Origin: Proteobacteria bacterium UBA4656
GTDB lineage: Bacteria > Pseudomonadota > Gammaproteobacteria > Xanthomonadales > Ahniellaceae
Assembly: GCA_002405525.1 (NCBI GenBank)
Contig: DHLY01000157.1
Coordinates: forward strand, 5,858-19,569
Direction of reading: 5' to 3'
DNA: 13,712 nt
The notes below the pieces were generated by a model that did not search any database, was not told the origin of the DNA, and saw nothing but the letters and a program-made list of their open reading frames with translations. Both the position numbers and the translations under genes were made by a program. Positions 8,751 to 13,712 of the stretch are shown here, one piece after another (positions within the stretch are counted from its first letter, which is position 1; every line of letters starts with the position of its first letter).

Positions 8751-9689
8751 TCAGTACACCTCGCGGAAGCGGCGCTTGAGCCAGAAGCCGGCCAGGTTGA
8801 ACACCAGGGTAACCAGGAACAGGGTCAGGCCGGCCGCGAAGATGGTCTGGTAGCCGATGCTGCCCACCGGCAGGTCGCCCTTGGCCACCTGCACGATGTA
8901 GGCGGTGATGGTGGCCGCCGGCTGGGTCGGGTCGAGCGTGAGGTTGGGCTGCATTCCCGCGGCCACCGCCACGATCATGGTCTCTCCCACCGCGCGCGAG
9001 ATGCCCAGGATGTAGGCTGCGGCGATCCCGGAGAACGCCGCGGGTACCACCACTCGCAGCGCGGTCTGCAGGCGTGTGGCGCCCATCGCGTACGAGCCTT
9101 CGCGCAGCGACATGGGCACCGCGCGCATCGCATCTTCGCTGATCGAAGAGATGTAGGGCACGATCATGATGCCCATCACCAGGCCCGCCGAGAGCACGTT
9201 GAAGCCCGGCAATCCGGGAATCAGCGCCTGCAGGATCGGGGTCAGGAAGAACAGCGCGAAGTAGCCATAAATGATTGTGGGAACGCCGGCCAGCAGTTCC
9301 AGCACCGGCTTCCAGATCTCGCGCACGCGCTCGGCGGCGAACTCCGAGAGGTAGATCGCGATGACCGTTCCCAGCGGGATCGCGACCGCGAGCGCGATGG
9401 CCGACGACACCAGAGTGCCGGTGAGCAGCACCACGATGCCGAAGTGGGCATCGGAGAACAGCGGCGTCCATTGGGTGTCGGTGAGGAAATCCCACACCGG
9501 CACGCGACCGAAGAAGGACAGCGACTCCTTGACCAGGATGAAGACGATCCCGACCGTGGTCGCCACCGCGACCAGGGCCGCCGCGAGCAGCACGAACTCG
9601 ATCACGCGCTCGCCGACATGACGTCGCGTGCTGTAGGCGAGTCGACCCGCAACCACCTGACCAGTGCCCACTGGTTGGACTGCCGCCAT
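8751..9689 (-). CDS. pstC: Phosphate ABC transporter permease PstC
   Basis: 312 residues from the chosen ATG at 9689; partner permease of PstA. I prefer this start over the in-frame GTG at 9728 (13 residues longer) because GGAGG lies 7 bases before the ATG, while the GTG has no clear ribosome binding site. A transmembrane helix at about 30-55 is followed by a periplasmic region (FLTDTQWTPLF) and the transport domain. The EAA loop is REGSYAMGATRLQTALRVVV, and SRAVGETMIV holds the conserved Arg/Glu pair. LLAGVPTIIYGYFALFFLTP is a PstC signature. It follows pstS by 47 bp and abuts pstA. Confidence 0.95.
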   Translation of the reverse strand: MAAVQPVGTGQVVAGRLAYSTRRHVGERVIEFVLLAAALVAVATTVGIVFILVKESLSFFGRVPVWDFLTDTQWTPLFSDAHFGIVVLLTGTLVSSAIALAVAIPLGTVIAIYLSEFAAERVREIWKPVLELLAGVPTIIYGYFALFFLTPILQALIPGLPGFNVLSAGLVMGIMIVPYISSISEDAMRAVPMSLREGSYAMGATRLQTALRVVVPAAFSGIAAAYILGISRAVGETMIVAVAAGMQPNLTLDPTQPAATITAYIVQVAKGDLPVGSIGYQTIFAAGLTLFLVTLVFNLAGFWLKRRFREVY

Positions 9690-9736
9690 GCCCCGTCCTC
9701 CGACCGCCACCGCCGCAGCAGTCTGCACCGGTTCCG

Positions 9737-10780
9737 TTACAACGCGGCTTCGCGGGCGAGCAGCTCTTCGATCGTGATCGCGGTCGCAGGCTCGCCCTTG
9801 AACACCGTCCCCATCTTGCCGTCCTGCAGGTGGCCCCGGATCGTCGCGTAGGCCCCGTCGGGCAGCGGCACGTAGTCCACCTCGCGGGCGAGCACGGCGG
9901 CGTTGTCGAGGTAGAACGCCATGAACGCCTTCACGTCGGGGCGCAACCAGGCCTTTTCGGACACATAGACGAACATCGGCCGGGACAGCGGCATGTAGGT
10001 GCCGTCGATCACCGTCTCCGGCGTCGGCTTGACCGGCGCGCCGTCTTCAGTGCGCTGGATCGCCAGCGACTTCAGCTTGCCACGGTTCTCGTAATAGTAC
10101 GCGAAGCCGAAGTAGCCGATCGCATTGACGTCGCTGGAAATGCCCTGCACCAGTACGTTGTCGTCCTCGGACGCGGTGTAGTCACCACGGCTGGACTTGG
10201 CCTTGCCGACCACCGCCTCCGTGAAGTAATCGAAGGTTCCCGAATCGGCGCCCGCGCCGTAGAGCTTGAGTTCGGCGTCGGGGAAGGCCGGGTTGACCTG
10301 GTTCCAGCGCGTGATCGTTCCCTGCGCCTCCGGAGCCCACATCTTCTTCAAATCCTCGATCGAGATGCTGTCGACCGGATTGGCCGGGTTCACCACGACG
10401 GTCAGCGCGTCGTAGGCGATCGGCAGCTCGAAGTACCTGATGCCGGCGGCGGCGCAGACGTCCATCTCGGCGCGCTGGATCGGGCGCGAGGCATTCGCGA
10501 TGTCGAGTTCGCCGCGGCAGAACTTCTTGAAGCCACCACCGGTGCCGGATACGCCGACCGTCACCTTGACCTTGCCCTGGTTCTGGATCTGGAACTCCTC
10601 GGCCACCGCCTCGGTGATCGGGTACACGGTGCTCGAGCCGTCGATCTGCACCACGCCACCGGCCTCCGGCTGCGCGGCGGGAGCGCCCGGCGCGGCCGGC
10701 TGGGAACCCTGCTGCCCGCAAGCCGCGAGACCGAGCGTGGCGAGGGCGAGGGCGAGGACGAACGGAAGCGACGGGCGCAT
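9737..10780 (-). CDS. pstS: Phosphate ABC transporter substrate-binding protein PstS (lipoprotein)
   Basis: 347 residues from the ATG at 10780. This start is preferred to the longer in-frame start at 10846 because GGAGAGA precedes it closely and a signal peptide begins right after it. The N-terminus ends in the lipobox LAAC with Cys21, followed by Gly, so a lipidated, probably outer-membrane-retained or surface-directed form is predicted. A Pro/Ala/Gln linker (about 22-42) leads to the phosphate-binding fold. Ligand-binding segments visible are IDGSSTVYP (46-54), [11 protein letters not shown] (78-88), DIANASRPI (93-101) and ADSGTFDYF. The protein captures phosphate for PstCAB. It heads the operon, and a Pho-type promoter lies 40-73 bases upstream of its start. 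Confidence 0.96.
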   Translation of the reverse strand: MRPSLPFVLALALATLGLAACGQQGSQPAAPGAPAAQPEAGGVVQIDGSSTVYPITEAVAEEFQIQNQGKVKVTVGVSGTGGGFKKFCRGELDIANASRPIQRAEMDVCAAAGIRYFELPIAYDALTVVVNPANPVDSISIEDLKKMWAPEAQGTITRWNQVNPAFPDAELKLYGAGADSGTFDYFTEAVVGKAKSSRGDYTASEDDNVLVQGISSDVNAIGYFGFAYYYENRGKLKSLAIQRTEDGAPVKPTPETVIDGTYMPLSRPMFVYVSEKAWLRPDVKAFMAFYLDNAAVLAREVDYVPLPDGAYATIRGHLQDGKMGTVFKGEPATAITIEELLAREAAL

Positions 10781-10819
10781 GGTTCTCTCCAGACGCGCAG
10801 GATGCGCGAGACGTGCCGC

Positions 10820-10853
10820 ATTATGTGACCGCAAGATTTCATCCATGTTACAG
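10820..10853 (-). promoter_or_regulatory. Pho box and -10 element upstream of pstS
   Basis: Read on the - strand, 10853-10836 is CTGTAACATGGATGAAAT. This matches the PhoB consensus CTGTCATAAATCTGTCAT at 10 of 18 positions, with the two half-sites (TGTAAC and TGAAAT) 11 bp apart. Exactly 10 nt further down is CATAAT (10825-10820), a good -10 hexamer. In PhoB-dependent promoters the Pho box replaces the -35 and sits 10 nt from the -10, so the geometry fits. Transcription would begin near 10812, leaving a leader of roughly 30 nt before the pstS ATG. Confidence 0.72.
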
Positions 10854-10858
10854 CGCCT

Positions 10859-10874
10859 GCGACACTGGTGTCGC
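10859..10874. promoter_or_regulatory. Perfect 7-bp palindrome in the pstS-porin control region
   Basis: The sequence GCGACAC-TG-GTGTCGC is a perfect inverted repeat just upstream of the pstS Pho box. It could be an operator for a dimeric regulator, or on the - strand an extra weak PhoB half-site (TGTCGC, 12 bp from the next TGTAAC rather than 11). No known regulator could be assigned. The remaining stretch 10875-11005 shows no ORF or clear motif. Confidence 0.4.
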
Positions 10875-11005
10875 CGCGCGGAAGTCGCGGCTGATCAGGG
10901 ACTTGTGCCAGCATCCCGAGCCGATCTTGGGGCAACCGACCGGGTCGCTCCTGCGTGTCGGGCGCGCGGGGATCCGGGGCGGAAGGAGGCGGGCTTCGCG
11001 GCGGA

Positions 11006-11039
11006 ATGTCATCTAAGTGTCACTTTTCTGCAAAACACT
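11006..11039 (+). promoter_or_regulatory. Pho box upstream of the porin gene
   Basis: ATGTCATCTAAGTGTCAC at 11006-11023 contains two TGTCA half-sites spaced exactly 11 bp apart, as PhoB requires; the first reads TGTCAT and the second TGTCAC. Ten bases downstream, 11034-11039 (AACACT) is a weak but correctly placed -10. Transcription would start near 11046, about 24 nt before the porin GTG. The half-sites match the consensus better than those of the pstS box. Confidence 0.75.
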
Positions 11040-11069
11040 GGTCGCCTTTCCGTCATCCAGGAGTGTGCC

Positions 11070-12140
11070 GTGCGCCGTGCCCTGACCACCGCCGTGCTGC
11101 TTTGCCTCGCTGCCCCCGCCGTGGCTGACGACTGGTCGCTGTCGCCGGGCCTCAACCTGCAGCACGACTGGTTGCAGTACCGCAGCGACCGCGTCGACCT
11201 CGGCGATGCCGACGAGATCCGCCGCGCGCGTTTTGCCCTGACCGCCAAGTACGGCAAGACCCTGGAACTGAAGGCCGAGTACGACGCCAAGGCGACGATC
11301 TGGACCGACGCCTTCGCGCGCTGGAACCTCGGCGGCGGCCACGCCCTGCGCGCCGGGCAGTTCAAGGTGCCGATCTACCTCGACGAACTCACCTCGGACA
11401 AGGTGACCCTGCTGATGGAGCAGTCGGCGCCTACCGCCTTCGCGCTGGGCCGACGGCTCGGTGCCGAATACGCCTACCTCGCGCCGCGCTGGACAGTGAG
11501 CGCGATGGTCTTCGGCCAGAACCTGCAGGGTCTCAATGACGGCGAAGGCTACGCGCTGCGCGGCACCTGGCTGCCGCGACAGGACGCCGACGGGTTCCTG
11601 CACCTCGGCGCGGCGCTGGTCACCGAATCGCCCGACGCGGGCACCGCGCGCTTCGCGCCGCGGCCCGAGGCCGGCATCGCCGCCGGCCGCCTGGTCGACA
11701 CCGGCACCCTGCGCGACGTCGACCGTATCGACCGCCTCGGGCTCGAAGCGGCCTGGGTCCGGGGTCCGTGGCTGGTGCAGTCGGAGTACATCACCGCCGA
11801 CGTGGACCGCGCTGGCGGCGGCTTCCGTGGCAACGGCTGGTACGCGCAGGCCGGCTGGCTGCCCTTCGGCCAGTCGCGCGGCTTCAAGAACGGCGTGATC
11901 GACGCCCCCAAGGGCGATGGCACCGGTCCGACGCTGGAACTGGGCCTGCGCTGGAGCCGCGTCGACCTCGACGATGGCACGGTCGCCGGCGGGCGCCAGA
12001 CCGCGCTCGGCGCCGGCCTCACCTGGTGGCTGGACGGCGAGACGCGCCTGATGGCCAATTACATCCGCCTCGACAGCGAGCGGCGCGGAATCGCGGACGA
12101 TCCGAACGTGCTTGAATTCCGCGCCCAGCTGGCGTTCTGA
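11070..12140 (+). CDS. Phosphate-selective porin, OprO/OprP family
   Basis: 356 residues from a GTG start with CAGGAG six bases upstream. A Sec signal peptide is visible (MRRALTTAVLLCLAAPAVA, likely cut before DD at residue 20). The mature part alternates short hydrophobic/aromatic strands with charged turns, and the chain ends in AQLAF. A C-terminal Phe is the outer-membrane beta-barrel insertion signal. Segments such as EIRRARFALTAKYGKTLELK, ARWNLGGGHALRAGQFKVP and LGLRWSRVDLDDG resemble the porin O/P family (trimeric 16-strand channels for phosphate or polyphosphate). The upstream Pho box and the divergent pstSCAB-phoU operon support phosphate specificity. The arginine-lysine ladder that sets anion choice cannot be judged without an alignment. 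A generic porin of the same fold is the alternative. Confidence 0.87.
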   Translation: MRRALTTAVLLCLAAPAVADDWSLSPGLNLQHDWLQYRSDRVDLGDADEIRRARFALTAKYGKTLELKAEYDAKATIWTDAFARWNLGGGHALRAGQFKVPIYLDELTSDKVTLLMEQSAPTAFALGRRLGAEYAYLAPRWTVSAMVFGQNLQGLNDGEGYALRGTWLPRQDADGFLHLGAALVTESPDAGTARFAPRPEAGIAAGRLVDTGTLRDVDRIDRLGLEAAWVRGPWLVQSEYITADVDRAGGGFRGNGWYAQAGWLPFGQSRGFKNGVIDAPKGDGTGPTLELGLRWSRVDLDDGTVAGGRQTALGAGLTWWLDGETRLMANYIRLDSERRGIADDPNVLEFRAQLAF

Positions 12141-12196
12141 CACCGGCACGACACGGACGCATCCGCCACCCCCACCCCCGCCGCCGAATCGTCTTG

Positions 12197-12219
12197 GCGA
12201 TCCCACTTGCATGGATCGC
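12197..12219 (+). other. Hairpin downstream of the porin gene
   Basis: GCGATCC and GGATCGC form a perfect 7-bp stem around a 9-nt loop, 57 bp after the porin stop. It may help end the porin transcript, but no T tract follows, so it is not a standard intrinsic terminator. Apart from this and the elements listed next, the 227-bp spacer 12141-12367 shows only a C-rich stretch at 12161-12186. Confidence 0.3.
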
Positions 12220-12280
12220 GCGCGAAAGAAGTCTGCGCACCGCGCGGTCCATTCTCGGGATCGTCGGGACTTCCGGCCGC

Positions 12281-12310
12281 TTGAATGCTGCGCCGCGGCA
12301 GTTCTAGCGT
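12281..12310 (+). promoter_or_regulatory. Candidate sigma-70-like promoter for hvfA
   Basis: TTGAAT at 12281-12286 is a fair -35. TAGCGT at 12305-12310 (18-nt spacer) is a poor -10, and TTCTAG at 12302-12307 (15 nt) is an alternative. The start of transcription would fall near 12317, inside the palindrome described next. An ECF-sigma promoter is also possible for this gene family, but I cannot recognise its motif here. Confidence 0.3.
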
Positions 12311-12315
12311 AAGCC

Positions 12316-12332
12316 GGTCGCCCAGGGCGACC
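12316..12332. promoter_or_regulatory. Perfect 8-bp palindrome upstream of hvfA
   Basis: GGTCGCCC-A-GGGCGACC is a perfect inverted repeat 35 bp before the hvfA ATG and at the predicted transcription start. Its position suits a repressor operator. As RNA it could also fold into a 6-bp stem with a 5-nt loop in the leader. No specific regulator is recognised. Confidence 0.45.
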
Positions 12333-12367
12333 ATGACCAGCCTGCAACGACCACCGTGGAGATCGAC

Positions 12368-12739
12368 ATGTCGAACAAGCTCACCAACACGCTCAGCCTC
12401 GCCGTTGGCGCCACCCTGCTCGGCGCCGCGGGCCTGGTGCACGCCGGCACCGTCTTCGAACTGACCGACCTTGGCGCCGGCTACATGCTGGTCGGCGACG
12501 AGAAGGCGAAGGAAGGCAAGTGCGGCGAGGGCACATGCGGCGCCGAGAAGGGCAAGGAAGGCGCCTGCGGCGGCGACAAGCATGAGGCCGAAGGCAAGTG
12601 CGGCGAGGGCAAGTGCGGCGAAGGCAAGTGCGGCGGCGAGAAGACCGAAAAGGGCAAGGAAGGCAAGTGCGGCGAAGGCAAGTGCGGCGGCGAGAAGGCC
12701 GAAAAGGGCGAGGAAGGCAAGTGCGGCGGCGCCGCCTGA
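12368..12739 (+). CDS. hvfA: HvfA-type Cys-rich RiPP precursor (EGKCG-repeat secreted peptide)
   Basis: 123 residues. The ATG at 12368 is chosen over the upstream GTG at 12356 because GGAGA lies about five bases before it. Residues 1-26 form a Sec signal peptide ending GLVHA. A short conserved segment follows (GTVFELTDLGAGYMLVGD), then a low-complexity tail of Gly, Glu, Lys and Cys. All nine cysteines sit in E-G-(K/T/A)-C-G: seven EGKCG, one EGTCG, one EGACG. In the HvfA family, a DUF692/MNIO enzyme converts such EGKCG cysteines to copper-binding oxazolone-thioamide groups, and the peptide is exported, acting in copper handling. The adjacent MNIO gene 24 bp downstream supports that reading. 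That these exact motifs are modified is inferred, not seen. Related bufferin precursors (DUF2282) differ in having few Cys. Confidence 0.88.
   Translation: MSNKLTNTLSLAVGATLLGAAGLVHAGTVFELTDLGAGYMLVGDEKAKEGKCGEGTCGAEKGKEGACGGDKHEAEGKCGEGKCGEGKCGGEKTEKGKEGKCGEGKCGGEKAEKGEEGKCGGAA
12605..12712 (+). repeat. 54-bp tandem duplication inside hvfA
   Basis: Units 12605-12658 and 12659-12712 are 51/54 identical. They encode 18-residue blocks with the pattern EGKCGEGKCGGEK-(T/A)-EKG-(K/E). A partial third unit (EGKCGG) runs to the stop. Each full unit adds two EGKCG motifs, so unit number sets the number of potential modification sites. Confidence 0.9.
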
Positions 12740-12763
12740 ACACTGACCGCGACTGACGTCGCG

Positions 12764-13597
12764 ATGGGTACCCGCATGCCCCATGGCGCCGGGCTCGGGC
12801 TCCGGCGCGGCCTGCTGGCCGCGCTGGAGTCCGCCCCGCCGGGCGCCTTCGATTTCCTCGAGATCGCGCCGGAGAACTGGATCGGCGGCGGCGGTGCGCT
12901 GGGACGGCGCCTGCGCGCGCTCGCCGAGCGCCATGCCTTCGCCTGCCACGGGCTCTCGCTGTCGCTCGGCGGTCCCTCGCCGCTGGACGAGACCTTCCTC
13001 GCCCGCGTGCGTCGCTTCCTCGACCAGCACGGCATCGCACACTACAGCGAGCACCTGTCGGCCTGCACCGACGAGGCGCATCTCTACGACCTGATGCCGA
13101 TCCCGTTCACCGAGACGGCCGTGCGCCATTGTGTCGCGCGCATCCAGCGCACGCAGGACCTGCTGGGCCGGCGGATCGCAGTGGAGAACGTGTCCTACTA
13201 CACGCCGCTCGGCGGCGAACTGACTGAACTCGAGTTCATCAACGCGGTGATCGCCGGCGCCGACTGCGACCTGCTGCTGGACGTCAACAATGTCCACGTC
13301 AACAGCATCAACCACCGCTACGACCCACGCGCCTTCCTGCGCGGCCTGCCACTGTCGCGCGTGCGCTGGCTGCACGTCGCCGGCCACTACGTCGAGGCCG
13401 ACAACCTGATCGTCGACACCCACGGCGCGCCGGTCATCGACCCGGTGTTCGACCTGCTGGCCGAAACCTACGCCCTGCTGGGCCCCGCACCGACCCTGCT
13501 CGAGCGCGACTTCAACTTCCCGCCGCTGGGCGAACTGCTGGCCGAAGTCGATCGCATCCGCGCCCTGCAGGCGGCGGCGAGCGAAGGCGCGGCATGA
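12764..13597 (+). CDS. hvfB: HvfB-type MNIO (DUF692) RiPP peptide maturase
   Basis: 277 residues, normal for the DUF692 (multinuclear non-heme iron-dependent oxidative) family, which also includes MbnB and TglH. These TIM-barrel enzymes bind two or three irons and oxidise peptide cysteines using O2. Candidate metal-binding positions by family motif are His62 ([10 protein letters not shown]), Glu96/His97 (HYSEHLS), Glu141/Asn142 (VENVSYY), Asp173, Asn175/176 and His178 ([15 protein letters not shown]), His204/His208 (WLHVAGH), Asp218/His220 (DTHG) and Glu247 (LLERDFNFP). The set appears complete, so the enzyme should be active. ATG 12764 or ATG 12776 may be the true start; both lack a strong ribosome binding site. 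It follows hvfA by 24 bp and probably shares its transcript. Enzymes of this family usually work with a DUF2063 partner (HvfC), which is not seen directly downstream. Confidence 0.92.
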   Translation: MGTRMPHGAGLGLRRGLLAALESAPPGAFDFLEIAPENWIGGGGALGRRLRALAERHAFACHGLSLSLGGPSPLDETFLARVRRFLDQHGIAHYSEHLSACTDEAHLYDLMPIPFTETAVRHCVARIQRTQDLLGRRIAVENVSYYTPLGGELTELEFINAVIAGADCDLLLDVNNVHVNSINHRYDPRAFLRGLPLSRVRWLHVAGHYVEADNLIVDTHGAPVIDPVFDLLAETYALLGPAPTLLERDFNFPPLGELLAEVDRIRALQAAASEGAA

Positions 13598-13627
13598 TGC
13601 GGGACCGGGGCGAGGACGGGGCCATCG

Positions 13628-13712
13628 CGGCGCACGCGCCGCTCCCACAGATTCTGGGCCTGGCCATTGGCGCGGGGGCGGCGCAGGGTTTGTGGGAGCG
13701 GCGCGTGCGCCG
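13628..13712. repeat. Paired REP palindrome (BIME-like), cut by the window edge
   Basis: Arms 13628-13649 and 13691-13712 are perfect 22-bp inverted repeats. The right arm reads TGTGGGAGCGGCGCGTGCGC followed by CG. Each arm has a GTGG head followed by its own small hairpin (CGGCGC-GT-GCGCCG), the layout of REP elements mobilised by RAYT (Y1) transposases. The bases left of the first arm (GGCCATCG) suggest the repeat continues beyond the window. It begins 30 bp after the hvfB stop. No RAYT gene is in the window. Confidence 0.85.

Noticed and set aside
9690..9728. GTG start for pstC at 9728
   Set aside because: It has no good ribosome binding site, whereas the ATG at 9689 has GGAGG 7 bases upstream.
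10781..10846. Longer pstS start at 10846
   Set aside because: It would put 22 residues before the signal peptide and place the start within the Pho box, upstream of the predicted transcription start.
10440..11069. Long open frame upstream of the porin, in the porin frame
   Set aside because: It overlaps pstS antisense and the promoter region; the signal peptide and ribosome binding site mark GTG 11070 as the start.
12605..12712. CRISPR-like direct repeats
   Set aside because: The two units are contiguous, in frame with hvfA and have no spacers; they encode the peptide repeats.
12393..13040. Arg-rich antisense frames opposite hvfA
   Set aside because: They are the complement of the EGKCG codon repeats; their repetitive composition arises from the sense-strand repeat.
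12059..13648. Very long antisense open frame over hvfA and hvfB
   Set aside because: It is a shadow of the high-GC genes on the other strand. It lacks a recognisable domain and crosses two confident genes and a promoter region.
13594..13712. Open frame at the right edge as a start of hvfC/DUF2063
   Set aside because: The translated sequence shows no DUF2063 features and runs through the REP palindrome; open frames are common by chance at this GC content.

Overview
This is a GC-rich, tightly packed chromosomal segment from a gammaproteobacterium, most likely a member of the Lysobacterales (Xanthomonadales). That placement is an inference. It rests on the metG-rnfABCDGE-nth order, on the O/P-type porin gene divergent from pstSCAB-phoU, and on a GTGG-headed REP palindrome at the right edge. 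I see no tRNA, rRNA, CRISPR array, transposase or prophage gene.

Positions 1-6251 (+ strand): the 3' end of metG (tRNA-binding domain) is followed by an intergenic heptamer inverted repeat. A complete six-gene Rnf/Rsx operon (rnfA, B, C, D, G, E) comes next, with nth (endonuclease III) as its last gene. Most junctions overlap by 4 bp, so the genes are probably translationally coupled. Rnf is a membrane NADH:ferredoxin (or NADH:SoxR-reducing) electron-transfer complex, and all expected cofactor ligands are present. The one oddity is a non-canonical sequence at the expected flavin site of RnfD.

Positions 6255-10780 (- strand): a complete high-affinity phosphate uptake operon, pstS-pstC-pstA-pstB-phoU. 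It converges on nth with only 3 bp between the stop codons. PstS carries a lipobox. A Pho box and a -10 element lie upstream of pstS with the 10-nt spacing typical of PhoB-activated promoters.

Positions 11070-12140 (+ strand): a phosphate/polyphosphate-selective (O/P family) porin is divergent from pstS and has its own Pho box. The outer-membrane porin, periplasmic binding protein, ABC permease and regulator PhoU therefore form one phosphate-starvation unit around a shared 289-bp control region.

Positions 12141-13712 (+ strand): this is the most unusual part. It holds a small secreted Cys-rich precursor with nine E-G-x-C-G motifs (HvfA type), followed by a DUF692/MNIO iron enzyme (HvfB type). 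Together they form a ribosomally made, post-translationally modified (RiPP), probably copper-binding peptide system. The usual third gene (hvfC, DUF2063) does not follow directly. Instead a paired REP/BIME palindrome begins 30 bp after hvfB and runs to the window edge.
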